Under the pieces are notes generated by a model. The model saw nothing but the letters and a program-made list of their open reading frames with translations, did not search any database and had not been told where the DNA came from. The position numbers and the translations under genes were made by a program. A stretch of 64,000 nt of DNA, from assembly GCF_008831305.1 (NCBI RefSeq), contig NZ_ML708613.1, positions 62,001-126,000 on the forward strand, read 5' to 3'. This document shows, piece by piece, positions 53,584 to 62,261 of this stretch. The number at the start of each line of letters is the position of its first letter. Positions within the stretch are counted from its first letter, which is position 1. The stretch is from Kocuria coralli. GTDB taxonomy: Bacteria > Actinomycetota > Actinomycetes > Actinomycetales > Micrococcaceae.

Positions 53584-54444
53584 TCAGCCCCGGAACGGCA
53601 GCGGCGCCAGGCCCCGCACGCCCGGCTCTACCATGTAGATCGAGCCGGCCTCGGGCTCCGCGTGATCGGGGAGGTTCTCGCGGGAGGTCGTGATGAACAG
53701 CCGGTCGAGGTTCTCCCCGCCGAACGTGCAGGCCGTGACCTGCGTGACGGGCAGCTCGACGACCTCGCTGAGCGAGCCCTCGGGCGTGTAACGATGCACC
53801 GCTGAACCTCCGTTCATCGCGGTCCAGATCCCTCCCTCGGCATCCACCCAGAGGCCATCGGGAAGACCCTTGCCCTCCTGCACGCGGACCAGCGGGCGGG
53901 GATCGACGGGACCGCGATCGGCGTCGTAGTCCATGACCGTGATCTGCCCGGTCGGGGTGTCGTTCCAGTAGGCGAGGGTGTGGTCCGGGCTGAACCCCAG
54001 GCCGTTGCACACGGTGGCGTCGCCCCAGCCCACGGCGGGCTCGTGGCCGGGGCCGTCCCATCGGTAGACGGTGGCCGCGCCCTCGGCCTGGTCGTAGGCC
54101 ATGGTGCCGATCCAGAACCGGCCCGCCGGGTCGCAGTGGCCCTCGTTGTTGCGGATCCCGGGGTCGTCGAACAGCGAGACGACCTCGGTCAGATCGGAGA
54201 GGTCCTCCGCCCGGCCCAGCGCGATGCCGGATTCGGTGGCCACGATCGCCCCTCCGCCCAGGCGCGGCCGGATCACCGCGGCCACCTGAGAAGGCACATC
54301 GAGGCGGCGGTGGTCGCCGTCGTCGTCGACCTCGACGACCGCTCCGTGGAGCATGTCCACGAATCTCAGGCGCCCCGTCGCAGCCCACCAGCACGGTCCT
54401 TCGGCGTGGTAGGCGATGGATCCGCTGATCCGCTGTGCCCTCAT
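53584..54444 (-). CDS. SMP-30/gluconolactonase/LRE-family protein
   Basis: A 286-residue beta-propeller. Metal and catalytic positions are in HAEGPCWWAATGRLRFVDM (Glu), NEGHCDPAGRFWIGTM, VCNGLGFSPDHTLAYWNDT (Asn and Asp ligands) and DGLWVDAEGGIWTAM. Such enzymes hydrolyse sugar lactones. It is preceded by an SDR gene on the same strand 130 bases upstream, and might act with it in sugar oxidation. This is inference. Confidence 0.9.
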   Translation of the reverse strand: MRAQRISGSIAYHAEGPCWWAATGRLRFVDMLHGAVVEVDDDGDHRRLDVPSQVAAVIRPRLGGGAIVATESGIALGRAEDLSDLTEVVSLFDDPGIRNNEGHCDPAGRFWIGTMAYDQAEGAATVYRWDGPGHEPAVGWGDATVCNGLGFSPDHTLAYWNDTPTGQITVMDYDADRGPVDPRPLVRVQEGKGLPDGLWVDAEGGIWTAMNGGSAVHRYTPEGSLSEVVELPVTQVTACTFGGENLDRLFITTSRENLPDHAEPEAGSIYMVEPGVRGLAPLPFRG

Positions 54445-54514
54445 GGGTCTCCTTCTGCTGCTCGACTTCTGCTGCTCGGTATGTCTCAGGTCACACTAGC
54501 CACCGGTGCTGAAT

Positions 54515-54560
54515 GTGACCTCGCCCCGTCTGCTCCGGTGAGCGGACGGGGCGAGGTCAC
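54515..54560. terminator. Hairpin after the SDR gene
   Basis: Arms 54515-54535 and 54540-54560 pair over 21 bp with one T/G position, loop CGGT; the outer 16 bp (GTGACCTCGCCCCGTC) are perfect. It lies 16 bases beyond the stop of the minus-strand SDR gene. Confidence 0.75.
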
Positions 54561-54576
54561 GACCAGCGGGCGGTGG

Positions 54577-55503
54577 TCACGGAGTGGGCATGCCTCCGTT
54601 GACGTTCAAGGTCTCGCCGATCACGTAGCTGGACTCCGCGGAGGCCAGGAAGACGTAGGCCGGCGCGATCTCCGTGGGCTGTCCGGCGCGGCCCAGGCCC
54701 GTGTCCTGCCCGAAGTTGGGCAGCTTGTCCTTGGGCTGGCCGTCGCTGACCTGCAAGGGGGTCCAGAACGGTCCGGGGGCCACGGCGTTGACGCGGATGC
54801 CCTGGGGCGCCAGCTGCTCGGCCAGTCCCTTGCTGAAGTTGTTGATCGCGGCCTTGGTCGAGGCGTAGTCGAGCAACGGGGGCGAGGGCTTGTAGGCCTG
54901 GATCGACGTCGAGTTGATGATCGACGACCCCGCGGGCATGTGCTTGAGCGCCGCACGGGTCACCCGGAACATGGCGAAGACGTTGACGTTGTAGGTGTCC
55001 TCGAGCTGCTCGTCGGTCAGCGCCTCGAGGCCGTCCTCGACCGCGATCTGCCGTCCGGCGTTGTTGACCAGGATGTCCAGGCCGCCGAGCTGCTCGACCG
55101 CCTGCTCCACGAGCTGCGCCGCCGCGTCATGGTCCGAGAGGTCGGCGGGGAGCAGGACCACCTTGCTGTCGGTGTCCTTGACCGCGTCCCGCACCCATTC
55201 GGCGTCCTCCTGCTCGGCCGGCAGGTAGTTCAGGGCGACGTCCGCGCCTTCGCGTGCGAAGGCGATGGCGACGGCGGCGCCGATTCCCGAGTCTGCGCCC
55301 GTGATCAGGGCCTTGCGGCCGTTGAGCCGCCCCGTGCCCCGGTAGGAGAACTCGCCCCGGTCGGTCTTGGGCTCCAGATCCTTGTCCAGTCCCGGCTCGG
55401 GCTGATCCTGCTTGGGAGGCTCGATCGCCTCGTAGCGGGTGACCGGGTTCTGGAACACCAGCTGGTCGGTACGTTCCTGATGTTCATCCTGTCGTGAGTT
55501 CAT
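54577..55503 (-). CDS. SDR-family oxidoreductase (YhdF/YghA-like)
   Basis: A 308-residue SDR of the longer stress-type subgroup with an N-terminal extension of about 60 residues (QPEPGLDKDLEPKTDRGEFS). Cofactor motif ALITGADSGIGAAVAIAFA, NNAG in LVNNAGRQIAVED, active-site SIINSTSIQAYKPSP and YASTKAAINNFSK, and the end YVIGETLNVNGGMPTP. This matches general-stress oxidoreductases such as YhdF/YghA. Substrate unknown. Confidence 0.92.
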   Translation of the reverse strand: MNSRQDEHQERTDQLVFQNPVTRYEAIEPPKQDQPEPGLDKDLEPKTDRGEFSYRGTGRLNGRKALITGADSGIGAAVAIAFAREGADVALNYLPAEQEDAEWVRDAVKDTDSKVVLLPADLSDHDAAAQLVEQAVEQLGGLDILVNNAGRQIAVEDGLEALTDEQLEDTYNVNVFAMFRVTRAALKHMPAGSSIINSTSIQAYKPSPPLLDYASTKAAINNFSKGLAEQLAPQGIRVNAVAPGPFWTPLQVSDGQPKDKLPNFGQDTGLGRAGQPTEIAPAYVFLASAESSYVIGETLNVNGGMPTP

Positions 55504-55658
55504 CGGACACTCCTCTCCTGACCTGCTTCTGCTTCATGGGCAGTCTTCTCGGCTGTTCGATCGCCGGTGCCCCCGTCACCGGGGAACGGCCGTTCACGGA
55601 ACGGACCGGCGATACGGTCTCCAGCTTAGTAGTCATAAGCAGGCTTTTGGTTAGTTCG

Positions 55659-57287
55659 CTAGGGGAGAAGCTGCCGCAGGCGTTCCCTGAGTCCGGTGGC
55701 ATCGGGGGCGGGCCGGTCCGGGTGCTCGGTCGTCGCCTTGGCCAGGATGTTGCGGGCCATCGTGGGGAAGATGAAGGCGTGGAACGGCAGTACGCCGTAC
55801 CAGTAGGCCTGGCCGGCCAGGCCGTCCGGGAAGAAGATGGCCCGCTGGTGGTAGGTCGAGCCTCCGTCGTCGTTCGCCTCGACCCGCAGCTCCAGCCATG
55901 CCTTGCCGGGTGCGAGCATCTGGGCGCGCAGGCGCAGCAGATGGCCGGGTTCGATCTTCTCGACCACCCACCAGTCCACGTGATCGCCCACGCGCAGGCG
56001 GCTGCGGCTCAGGCGGCCCCGGTTCAGGCCCGGGCCGCTGGCCAGCTTGTCCATCCAGCCCCGTACGCGCCACCCCGGTTTCCATGAATACCAGCCGTTC
56101 TCCCCGCCGATGGATTCGATGACCTTCCAGACATCGCCGGGGGCTGCCGGCCCGGTGGCCTCGCGCTCGTCCACGTACACGGTGCGTCCGGCCCACTCGG
56201 GATCGGAGGGCAGCGGGTCCGAGGCGGTGTCCAGGGAGATGAGGTCGTGGGTTCCGGACCAGTCGTTCTCGACCTCGTCGGCTTCGATGCGTTCCAGGGC
56301 GAGCTCCACGGATTTCCGGTAGTCCACCAGCCCGTCGGGCGGCAGCGGGATGTACCGGTCGATGTCGCGTTCGGAGGCCACGGCGTCGTCGCGCAGCGAC
56401 TGGACCAGCGGCATGGCCAGACCCAGCGGGATCGGCGTGACCATGCCCACCCAGAAGCCGGAGAGCCTCGGCGCGGGCAGGGGCGTGGCGAAGACCAGCG
56501 GACGACGGCGCCCGGCCACCTCGCAGTACTCCTGCATGGCCCTGGCGTAGGTCATCACATCGCGGGAGCCGATGTCGAAGCTCCGGTTGGTCCCCTCGGG
56601 CAGATCCAGGGCGTGCACGAGGTAGTAGAGGACGTCGCGGATGGCGATGGGCTCGATCCTGTTCTTGACCCAGGAGGGCGCGGGCATCAGGGGCAGCCGG
56701 TCGCCGAGGTGGCGGATCATCTCGAACGACGCCGACCCCGAGCCGATCACCGTTCCGGCCTGCAGGACCACCGCGGGCACGGGGTGGGCCATGAGGATCT
56801 CCCCGACCCTGGCCCGGGAGCGCATGTGCGTGGAGAGCTCCGTGTTCTCCGGGTGCAGCCCCGAGAGGTAGACGATCCGCTTGACCCCGGCCTCCGCGGC
56901 AGCGCGGGCGACCACGTGCGCCATCGAGGCCTCGTGCTCTTCGAAGGCACCCGAGCTCCCCATGGAATGGACCAGGAAGTACATGGTCTCCACGCCCTCG
57001 CAGGCCCGGATGACGTCGGACAGGTTGTCCAGATCGCCTTGGACGACGTCGACGGCTCCCGCCCACGGGACGTCCTTGAGCTTGTCGGGGGTGCGCACGA
57101 GCACCCGGACGTCGGCTCCCGCCGCCACGAGACGAGGGGTGAGCCGTCCGCCGACGTAACCCGTGGCGCCGGTGACCAGGACCAGACCTTCCGGCGGTTT
57201 CTCCAGGGTCTCGATCACCCGATCGGGGAAGGTCAGCTCCAGCGGCTCGATGTGAGGCCGATCAGGGGGTGCGGACTGCTCTGACAT
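55659..57287 (-). CDS. NAD(P)-binding SDR with C-terminal DUF2867 domain
   Basis: A 542-residue protein. The N-terminal atypical SDR has VLVTGATGYVGGRLTPRLVAAG, VQGDLDNLSDVIRACEG and IVYLSGLHPENTELSTHM. From about residue 330 the DUF2867 domain has SPEWAGRTVYVDE-like and WYSWKPGWRVRGWMDKLASG stretches, and the end has AYWYGVLPFHAFIFPTMARNI. The fusion is common in actinobacteria; its substrate is unknown. It reads in the same direction as the SDR gene downstream, with 155 bases between them. Confidence 0.9.
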   Translation of the reverse strand: MSEQSAPPDRPHIEPLELTFPDRVIETLEKPPEGLVLVTGATGYVGGRLTPRLVAAGADVRVLVRTPDKLKDVPWAGAVDVVQGDLDNLSDVIRACEGVETMYFLVHSMGSSGAFEEHEASMAHVVARAAAEAGVKRIVYLSGLHPENTELSTHMRSRARVGEILMAHPVPAVVLQAGTVIGSGSASFEMIRHLGDRLPLMPAPSWVKNRIEPIAIRDVLYYLVHALDLPEGTNRSFDIGSRDVMTYARAMQEYCEVAGRRRPLVFATPLPAPRLSGFWVGMVTPIPLGLAMPLVQSLRDDAVASERDIDRYIPLPPDGLVDYRKSVELALERIEADEVENDWSGTHDLISLDTASDPLPSDPEWAGRTVYVDEREATGPAAPGDVWKVIESIGGENGWYSWKPGWRVRGWMDKLASGPGLNRGRLSRSRLRVGDHVDWWVVEKIEPGHLLRLRAQMLAPGKAWLELRVEANDDGGSTYHQRAIFFPDGLAGQAYWYGVLPFHAFIFPTMARNILAKATTEHPDRPAPDATGLRERLRQLLP

Positions 57288-57398
57288 GGCGATCCTCCGG
57301 CGCTAACGGCTGAGAGTCGGGCCCGTAGAGAGCCCTGGGGGCGGAATGCTCACCTTCCTTAGAGTCTAGGTGGATCCGCCGGGAACGGGGAGCCGCGG

Positions 57399-58106
57399 TC
57401 ACCGGAAAGCGGCGGCACCCAGGTTGTTGATGACATCGTCGAGGGTCTGGTCCATGTGGGAGAGCATGGCCTCGCCGGCATCCTGGACCCGGCCGTCGCG
57501 TACCGCCTCGAAGATCCGCGTGTGGTGCTCGAGCGCCCGGCGGCGGATGTCCGCCTGAGCCGAGGTTCTGATCCGCACCACATGCAGGACCTCTTCCAGC
57601 GGAGCGTAGGCCGAGGCGAGGTAGACGTTGCCGGAGGCCCGCACCAGAGCGGCGTGGAACTCGAGATCGGCTTGGGAGAAGGCGGCGTAGTCCGTGTCGA
57701 TGGTCTCCCGCATGATGCCGAGCTGGCGTTCCACCTCGTCGATGTCCTCGGCGGGCCCGCGTTCCGCGGCCAGGCGGGTGGTCTCCACCTCGATGGCCCG
57801 CCGGGCCTCGATCATCTGACGCGGGACGTCCAGGGGGTCGCCGCTCATGAGTCCCCGGGCCTGCAGCACCCTGGGATCCAGGGGCGACCACTTGCCGACG
57901 TCGTTGAGCAGCCCGCGCTTTCCGTGCCGCACGGTGACGACCCCGGAACGCGCCAGCTCTTGCAGGGCCTCCCGGACCGACAAGCGGGACATGCCCCACT
58001 GCCGTGCCAGTTCCGCTTCGGAGGGCAGGGGCTCACCGGGCTTCAGCCTGCCGTCGGTGACCATTTCCAGTAAGGCGTCAACGCCGACTTCTGAGCGTCG
58101 TTGCAC
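57399..58106 (-). CDS. FadR-type GntR-family regulator
   Basis: A 235-residue regulator from GTG 58106. The winged helix-turn-helix is LPSEAELARQWGMSRLSVREALQELARSG. The C-terminal FCD ligand domain has the metal-binding Asp/His pattern DLEFHAALVRASGN and ALEHHTRIFEAVRDG. It is transcribed divergently from the GntP/kinase/dehydrogenase genes and very likely binds the perfect palindrome at 58249. Confidence 0.92.
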   Translation of the reverse strand: MQRRSEVGVDALLEMVTDGRLKPGEPLPSEAELARQWGMSRLSVREALQELARSGVVTVRHGKRGLLNDVGKWSPLDPRVLQARGLMSGDPLDVPRQMIEARRAIEVETTRLAAERGPAEDIDEVERQLGIMRETIDTDYAAFSQADLEFHAALVRASGNVYLASAYAPLEEVLHVVRIRTSAQADIRRRALEHHTRIFEAVRDGRVQDAGEAMLSHMDQTLDDVINNLGAAAFR

Positions 58107-58248
58107 GTGACTGCCCCGCTCTCTCTGTGTCTACTCGCCCCTGGCCGTCGAGTGTTCCGGGTGCCCAAGGCTCTCATGTGCTCTCCCTCTATCTTGATGG
58201 ATTCCCGGCCGGGCATTGACATGACGCAGCTCACTCCCCGAGACTACT

Positions 58249-58272
58249 CACAGATCAGATATCTGATCTGTG
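58249..58272. promoter_or_regulatory. Perfect 24-bp palindromic operator
   Basis: The half-site CACAGATCAGAT is followed directly by its complement, giving a 24-base perfect palindrome about 100 bases before the GntP start and 143 bases from the regulator start. FadR-type GntR proteins bind palindromes of this kind (core ATCAGATATCTGAT). It probably controls the threonate-type operon. Confidence 0.85.
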
Positions 58273-58372
58273 TTCGGTGTCACTGACGACCCGGACCGTG
58301 AGTTCGTCCGCCGCCGCTGATCAGCGCGGTTCGCCGGGTCTTCCGCCCGGCCGTGATGCGAAGAGAAGGTCC

Positions 58373-59743
58373 ATGACTACTACCACTCTCCTGCTGCTCG
58401 GGCTCGGCTCGATAGCGGCGATCCTTTTACTCATCATCAAAGGCAAGGTCCACCCGTTCATCACCTTGATGTCCGTGGCCCTGGTCCTGGCGCTCGCCGC
58501 TGGAATCCCCCTGGCGGAGGTCGCGCCCCTCCTGATCGAGGGCATGGGGAGCACCCTGGGCAGCGTTGCCCTGATCGTGACCCTGGGCGCCATCCTGGGG
58601 CGCATCATCGAGGTCTCCGGCGGGGCCGACGTCCTGGCGCGCTGGCTGCTCAACACCTTCGGCGAGAAACGCGCGCCGTTCGCCCTGGGAGCCACCGGGT
58701 TCATCTTCGGCATACCGGTCTTCGTGGACGTGGGACTCATCGTCCTGATCCCCATCATCTTCGGCGTGGCCCGCCGTCTGCAGGGCAGCATGCTCAAGTA
58801 CGCGCTGCCCATCGCGGGCGCGATGCTGGCCGTGCACTGCGTGGTCCCGCCGCACCCGGGGATCGTGGGCGGGTCGCAGCTCCTGAGCGCCGATATCGGC
58901 CTGGTCATGATCTTCGGCCTGATCGCAGCCGTGCCCATGTGGCTGGTCGCCCACTTCGTCGCCAAGCCCCTGGCCGCTCGAAACTTCGTTCCCGTCAGCG
59001 CCAGCGACACCCTCCAGAGCGTGGGCGGGACCGGGGCCATGAGCGTCACCTCGACCAGGACGCCGAGCGTGCTCCTGGTGCTCTCGACCATCGTGCTGCC
59101 GCTCGCGCTGATCATGGGCGGTACCACGTTCAGCGTCGTGCTGGGGGCGGAAAACCCGCTGACGACGGTGTTCTCCCTGGTCGGGGCCTCTCACGTGGCC
59201 CTGCTGATCGGCGTGATCTATGCGGCGGGCGTCCTGGGCTTCCGCTTCGGCTGGAGCCGGGACGACGTCGAGAACGTCATCAACTCGGCCCTGCCGCCCG
59301 TCGCCGCCGTCATCCTGATCACCGGTGCCGGTGGCATGTTCGGCTATTCGCTGCGGGAGACCGGCGTGGCCGAAGCCGTGGCGGACCTCCTGGGCTCGAC
59401 CGGCCTGCCGATCATCTTCCTGGGCTGGCTGCTGGCCATCGTGATCCGCGGGGCCCAGGGGTCGGCCACCGTGGCCATGCTCACCACCGCCCCCTTGGTG
59501 GCGCCCTTGCTGACCTCCATGTCGCTCGAACCGGTCCAGATCGCTCTGGTCGCCGTCGCCATCGGCGCTGGGACCATGGGGCTGAGTCACGTCAACGACT
59601 CGATGTTCTGGATCTGGAGCCGCTACTTCGCGGTTCCCGTGTCCACCTCGCTCAAGACCTGGACACTGGTCTCCACCGTGGCCTCCGTGACGGGCCTGAT
59701 CGTGGTGTGGATCATGTGGCTCCTCGTCTCCGCCGTCCTCTGA
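58373..59743 (+). CDS. GntP-family permease
   Basis: ATG 58373 follows AGAGAAGG. The 456-residue carrier has about 12 hydrophobic helices. GntP marks are GKVHPFITLMSVALVLALAAG, GAILGRIIEVSGGADVLA, GIPVFVDVGLIVLIPIIF, HCVVPPHPGIVGGS and GLSHVNDSMFWIWSRYF. GntP carriers move gluconate and related sugar acids. Followed after 27 bases by the kinase gene, so a four-carbon acid sugar such as threonate or erythronate is the likely substrate. Confidence 0.93.
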   Translation: MTTTTLLLLGLGSIAAILLLIIKGKVHPFITLMSVALVLALAAGIPLAEVAPLLIEGMGSTLGSVALIVTLGAILGRIIEVSGGADVLARWLLNTFGEKRAPFALGATGFIFGIPVFVDVGLIVLIPIIFGVARRLQGSMLKYALPIAGAMLAVHCVVPPHPGIVGGSQLLSADIGLVMIFGLIAAVPMWLVAHFVAKPLAARNFVPVSASDTLQSVGGTGAMSVTSTRTPSVLLVLSTIVLPLALIMGGTTFSVVLGAENPLTTVFSLVGASHVALLIGVIYAAGVLGFRFGWSRDDVENVINSALPPVAAVILITGAGGMFGYSLRETGVAEAVADLLGSTGLPIIFLGWLLAIVIRGAQGSATVAMLTTAPLVAPLLTSMSLEPVQIALVAVAIGAGTMGLSHVNDSMFWIWSRYFAVPVSTSLKTWTLVSTVASVTGLIVVWIMWLLVSAVL

Positions 59744-59770
59744 TCGTCCACCCGAGTGAAAGGTTGCCCC

Positions 59771-61117
59771 ATGAGTCGCAGACTCTTCGTTTTCGATGAC
59801 GACCCCACCGGGTCGCAAGCCGTGCACGACGTCGACGTCGTCCTGGAGCTCTCCGCGCCGCCCGTCGTGGCCGCGCTGGAGCCGGAGGGATCCACGTGCT
59901 TCGTGCTCACCAACAGCCGAGCCCTGGACGAATCCCAGGCGCTCGTCCAGCAGCGGGAGCTGCTGGACGCCGTCCTGGACGAGCTTCCCGCCGGGGCGCC
60001 GCCCCACCTGGTGTCCCGCAGCGACTCGACGCTGCGGGGGCACGTCATCGCCGAGCCCAACGGGCTTGCGGACGCCCTGGAGGCCCGTGGCCATGAGGTG
60101 GCGGGTTTCCTCTTCGCCCCTGCGATGTTCGAGGCGGGGCGTTACACCGTCGACGACGTCCACTGGGCCGTGCTGCAAGGCGAGCCGGTCAAGGTGGGCG
60201 AGACGGACTTCGCCCAGGACGCCACCTTCGGCTACCGCTCCTCGAACCTGAAGGACTTCCTGGTCGAACGGTCCGGGGGTGCCCTGGGGCGCGAGGAGAT
60301 CCTGTCGATCGGGCTGGACGACATCGCCGCGGGCGTGGACGCGGTCTCGGCGATCCTGGACCGAGCCTCCGGGCGGACCTGGGTGGTGGTCAACGGCACC
60401 GAGTACGCCCACCAGGAGGTGGTGGCCGAGGCGCTGGGCCGCCAGGAAGCCGCCGGGCGCGCGTTCATCACGCGGTGCGGGCCCTCGTTCGTGCGGCCCC
60501 TGGCCGGAATCGAGCATTCCGAGCCCCTGGATCCCGCCGGCATAGAGATCGGGCCGGGTCGCATGGAGCACGGGCTGCTGGTGGTCGGCTCCCACGTCGG
60601 GCTGACCAATCGCCAGCTCGCCGTGGTCAAGGAGCGCGGAGGGCTGCACGAGATCGAGCTCGACGTACCCTCGCTGCTGACGGACGAGCGGCGGTCGCAC
60701 CTCGAACGGGCCATCGACGAGGCCGTCGAGGCCCTGGGAGAAACCGACGTCGTGGTCTATACCAGCCGAGACCTGATCCGCACCGACGACCCCCGGGAGT
60801 CGCTGGCGATCGCCCGCTCGGTGTCCGACGCGGTGGTGACGGTGGTCCGCGGGGTCATGCAGGCCAAACCCGCCTGGGTGATCGCCAAGGGGGGCATCAC
60901 CTCCCACGAGGTGGCCCACAAGGGCCTGGGCATGCGACGCGGACGGGTGGCCGGGCAGTTCTTCCCGAGACAGATCTCCCAGTTCATGCCGGTGGAGGCG
61001 GACGAGGCCGCTCACGGCTGCCCGTACGTCGTCTTTCCCGGCAACGTGGGAACCGAGACGGCACTGGCGGACGTCGTCGACGTCCTGGCCGAGGCGACGC
61101 GCCGCAACCGGGTCTGA
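59771..61117 (+). CDS. Four-carbon acid sugar kinase (OtnK/DtnK, DUF1537)
   Basis: ATG 59771 (MSRRLFVFDDDPTGSQAV) is chosen; GTG 59756 is an alternative. The 448-residue kinase has the N-terminal FDDDPTGSQAVHDVDV motif and RSDSTLRGH, and the C-terminal KGGITSHEVAHKGLGMRRG and PGNVGTETALADVVD. DUF1537 proteins phosphorylate acid sugars such as threonate, erythronate or 3-oxo-tetronates. It sits between the permease and a dehydrogenase that would supply the oxidised substrate. Confidence 0.92.
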   Translation: MSRRLFVFDDDPTGSQAVHDVDVVLELSAPPVVAALEPEGSTCFVLTNSRALDESQALVQQRELLDAVLDELPAGAPPHLVSRSDSTLRGHVIAEPNGLADALEARGHEVAGFLFAPAMFEAGRYTVDDVHWAVLQGEPVKVGETDFAQDATFGYRSSNLKDFLVERSGGALGREEILSIGLDDIAAGVDAVSAILDRASGRTWVVVNGTEYAHQEVVAEALGRQEAAGRAFITRCGPSFVRPLAGIEHSEPLDPAGIEIGPGRMEHGLLVVGSHVGLTNRQLAVVKERGGLHEIELDVPSLLTDERRSHLERAIDEAVEALGETDVVVYTSRDLIRTDDPRESLAIARSVSDAVVTVVRGVMQAKPAWVIAKGGITSHEVAHKGLGMRRGRVAGQFFPRQISQFMPVEADEAAHGCPYVVFPGNVGTETALADVVDVLAEATRRNRV

Positions 61118-61213
61118 CGTCGTCCCGGACGCGCCGGCGACGGGCCGAGCACACGACCTGAAGACACGAACCGGATACAGAAGTCGGATACAGAAGTACT
61201 GAAGGAGAATGCG

Positions 61214-62086
61214 ATGACCAAGGTTTCATGGATCGGATTGGGCGCCATGGGCGCGCCCATGGCCAGCGTGCTGGGGCGCAACGGCGTGCCCGTGAGCGCT
61301 TTCGACCTCGCCCCGGACGCGGCGGATCGCGTCGGCGACGGTGTGACGCTGTTCCCCACCGCACGGGAGGCCGTGGAGGGCTGCGACGTGGTGGTGGTCA
61401 TGGTGGCCACCGGGGCGCAGCTGGAAGCGGTGCTCTTCACCGCGGAGGCCGGGATCGCGGAGTCGCTCACCGAGGGCGCCGTGGTGCTGGTGATGTCCAC
61501 GGTGGGCCCGGGCGCCGTGGAGGCGGCGGGAGCCCGTCTGGCCCCGCAGGGCATCGGCGTGGTGGACGCCCCCGTGTCGGGCGGGGTGGCCCGCGCCAAG
61601 ACGGGTGACCTGCTCGTCATGGTGGGCGGCCCCGCCACGGAGATCGCCAAGGTTCAGGAACTCCTGGACCTGATGGCCGGCGACGCGCCCGTGGTCGGCT
61701 CGACCGTAGGGGACGGCCAGCGGTTCAAGGTGGTCAACCAGCTGCTGTGCGGCGTGCACATCGCCGTGGCGGGGGAGGCCCTGGCCCTGGCGGACTCGAT
61801 GGGGCTCGACCCGCGGCAGTGCCTGGAGGTCTTGCAGGGCGGGGCGGCGTCGTCGTTCATGCTCGGGGACCGGGGCCCTCGCATGCTCGAGGGGGAGGAC
61901 GCAGAGGTGCGCTCCGCCCTGGACATCTTCGTCAAGGACATGGGGCTGGTCACCGACGCCGCCCGGACCGCGCAGCAGCCGGTGCCCCTGGCCTCCGCCG
62001 CCGAGCAGATCTACATCCGCGGCCGGCGGGAGGGTATGGGCCGGCGCGACGACTCCAGCGTGTACGACATCTTGCGATCGCGCTAG
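61214..62086 (+). CDS. LtnD-like NAD-dependent acid-sugar dehydrogenase
   Basis: A 290-residue enzyme of the 3-hydroxyisobutyrate dehydrogenase family, starting after GAAGGAGAA. Cofactor motif GLGAMGAPMASVLGRNG, substrate loop DAPVSGGVARAKTGDLLVMVGG, and Lys-x-x-Asn in FKVVNQLLCGVHIAVAGEAL. LtnD/OtnD-type members oxidise L-threonate or D-erythronate to 3-oxo acids that the neighbouring kinase type phosphorylates. No OtnC aldolase or OtnI isomerase gene follows. Confidence 0.9.
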   Translation: MTKVSWIGLGAMGAPMASVLGRNGVPVSAFDLAPDAADRVGDGVTLFPTAREAVEGCDVVVVMVATGAQLEAVLFTAEAGIAESLTEGAVVLVMSTVGPGAVEAAGARLAPQGIGVVDAPVSGGVARAKTGDLLVMVGGPATEIAKVQELLDLMAGDAPVVGSTVGDGQRFKVVNQLLCGVHIAVAGEALALADSMGLDPRQCLEVLQGGAASSFMLGDRGPRMLEGEDAEVRSALDIFVKDMGLVTDAARTAQQPVPLASAAEQIYIRGRREGMGRRDDSSVYDILRSR

Positions 62087-62118
62087 GCGACCGCCGCAAG
62101 ACCGTCGCGATGGTTGCC

Positions 62119-62166
62119 GCCGTCCGCCCGTTTCCGCGGGGATCTCCGCGGAAACGGGCGGACGGC
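62119..62166. terminator. 21-bp perfect hairpin after the dehydrogenase gene
   Basis: Arms 62119-62139 and 62146-62166 are perfectly complementary over 21 bp around loop GGATCT. It begins 33 bases after the dehydrogenase stop and precedes the DUF368 gene by 95 bases. Confidence 0.8.
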
Positions 62167-62261
62167 CCCGCAACAGGCGAGGTGGGGTCGCTCTCAATCC
62201 ACCCCGCGGGCGGGAGGGGCACCGCTACGCTGTGGGGAACCCATCTGAAAGGACCCTTGCC

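Noticed and set aside
58427-61015. A very long antisense open frame (862 codons) opposite the permease and kinase genes
   Set aside because: It lacks any recognisable domain, is rich in Gly, Asp, His and Arg as expected for the reverse of high-GC coding DNA, and lies opposite two well-supported genes.
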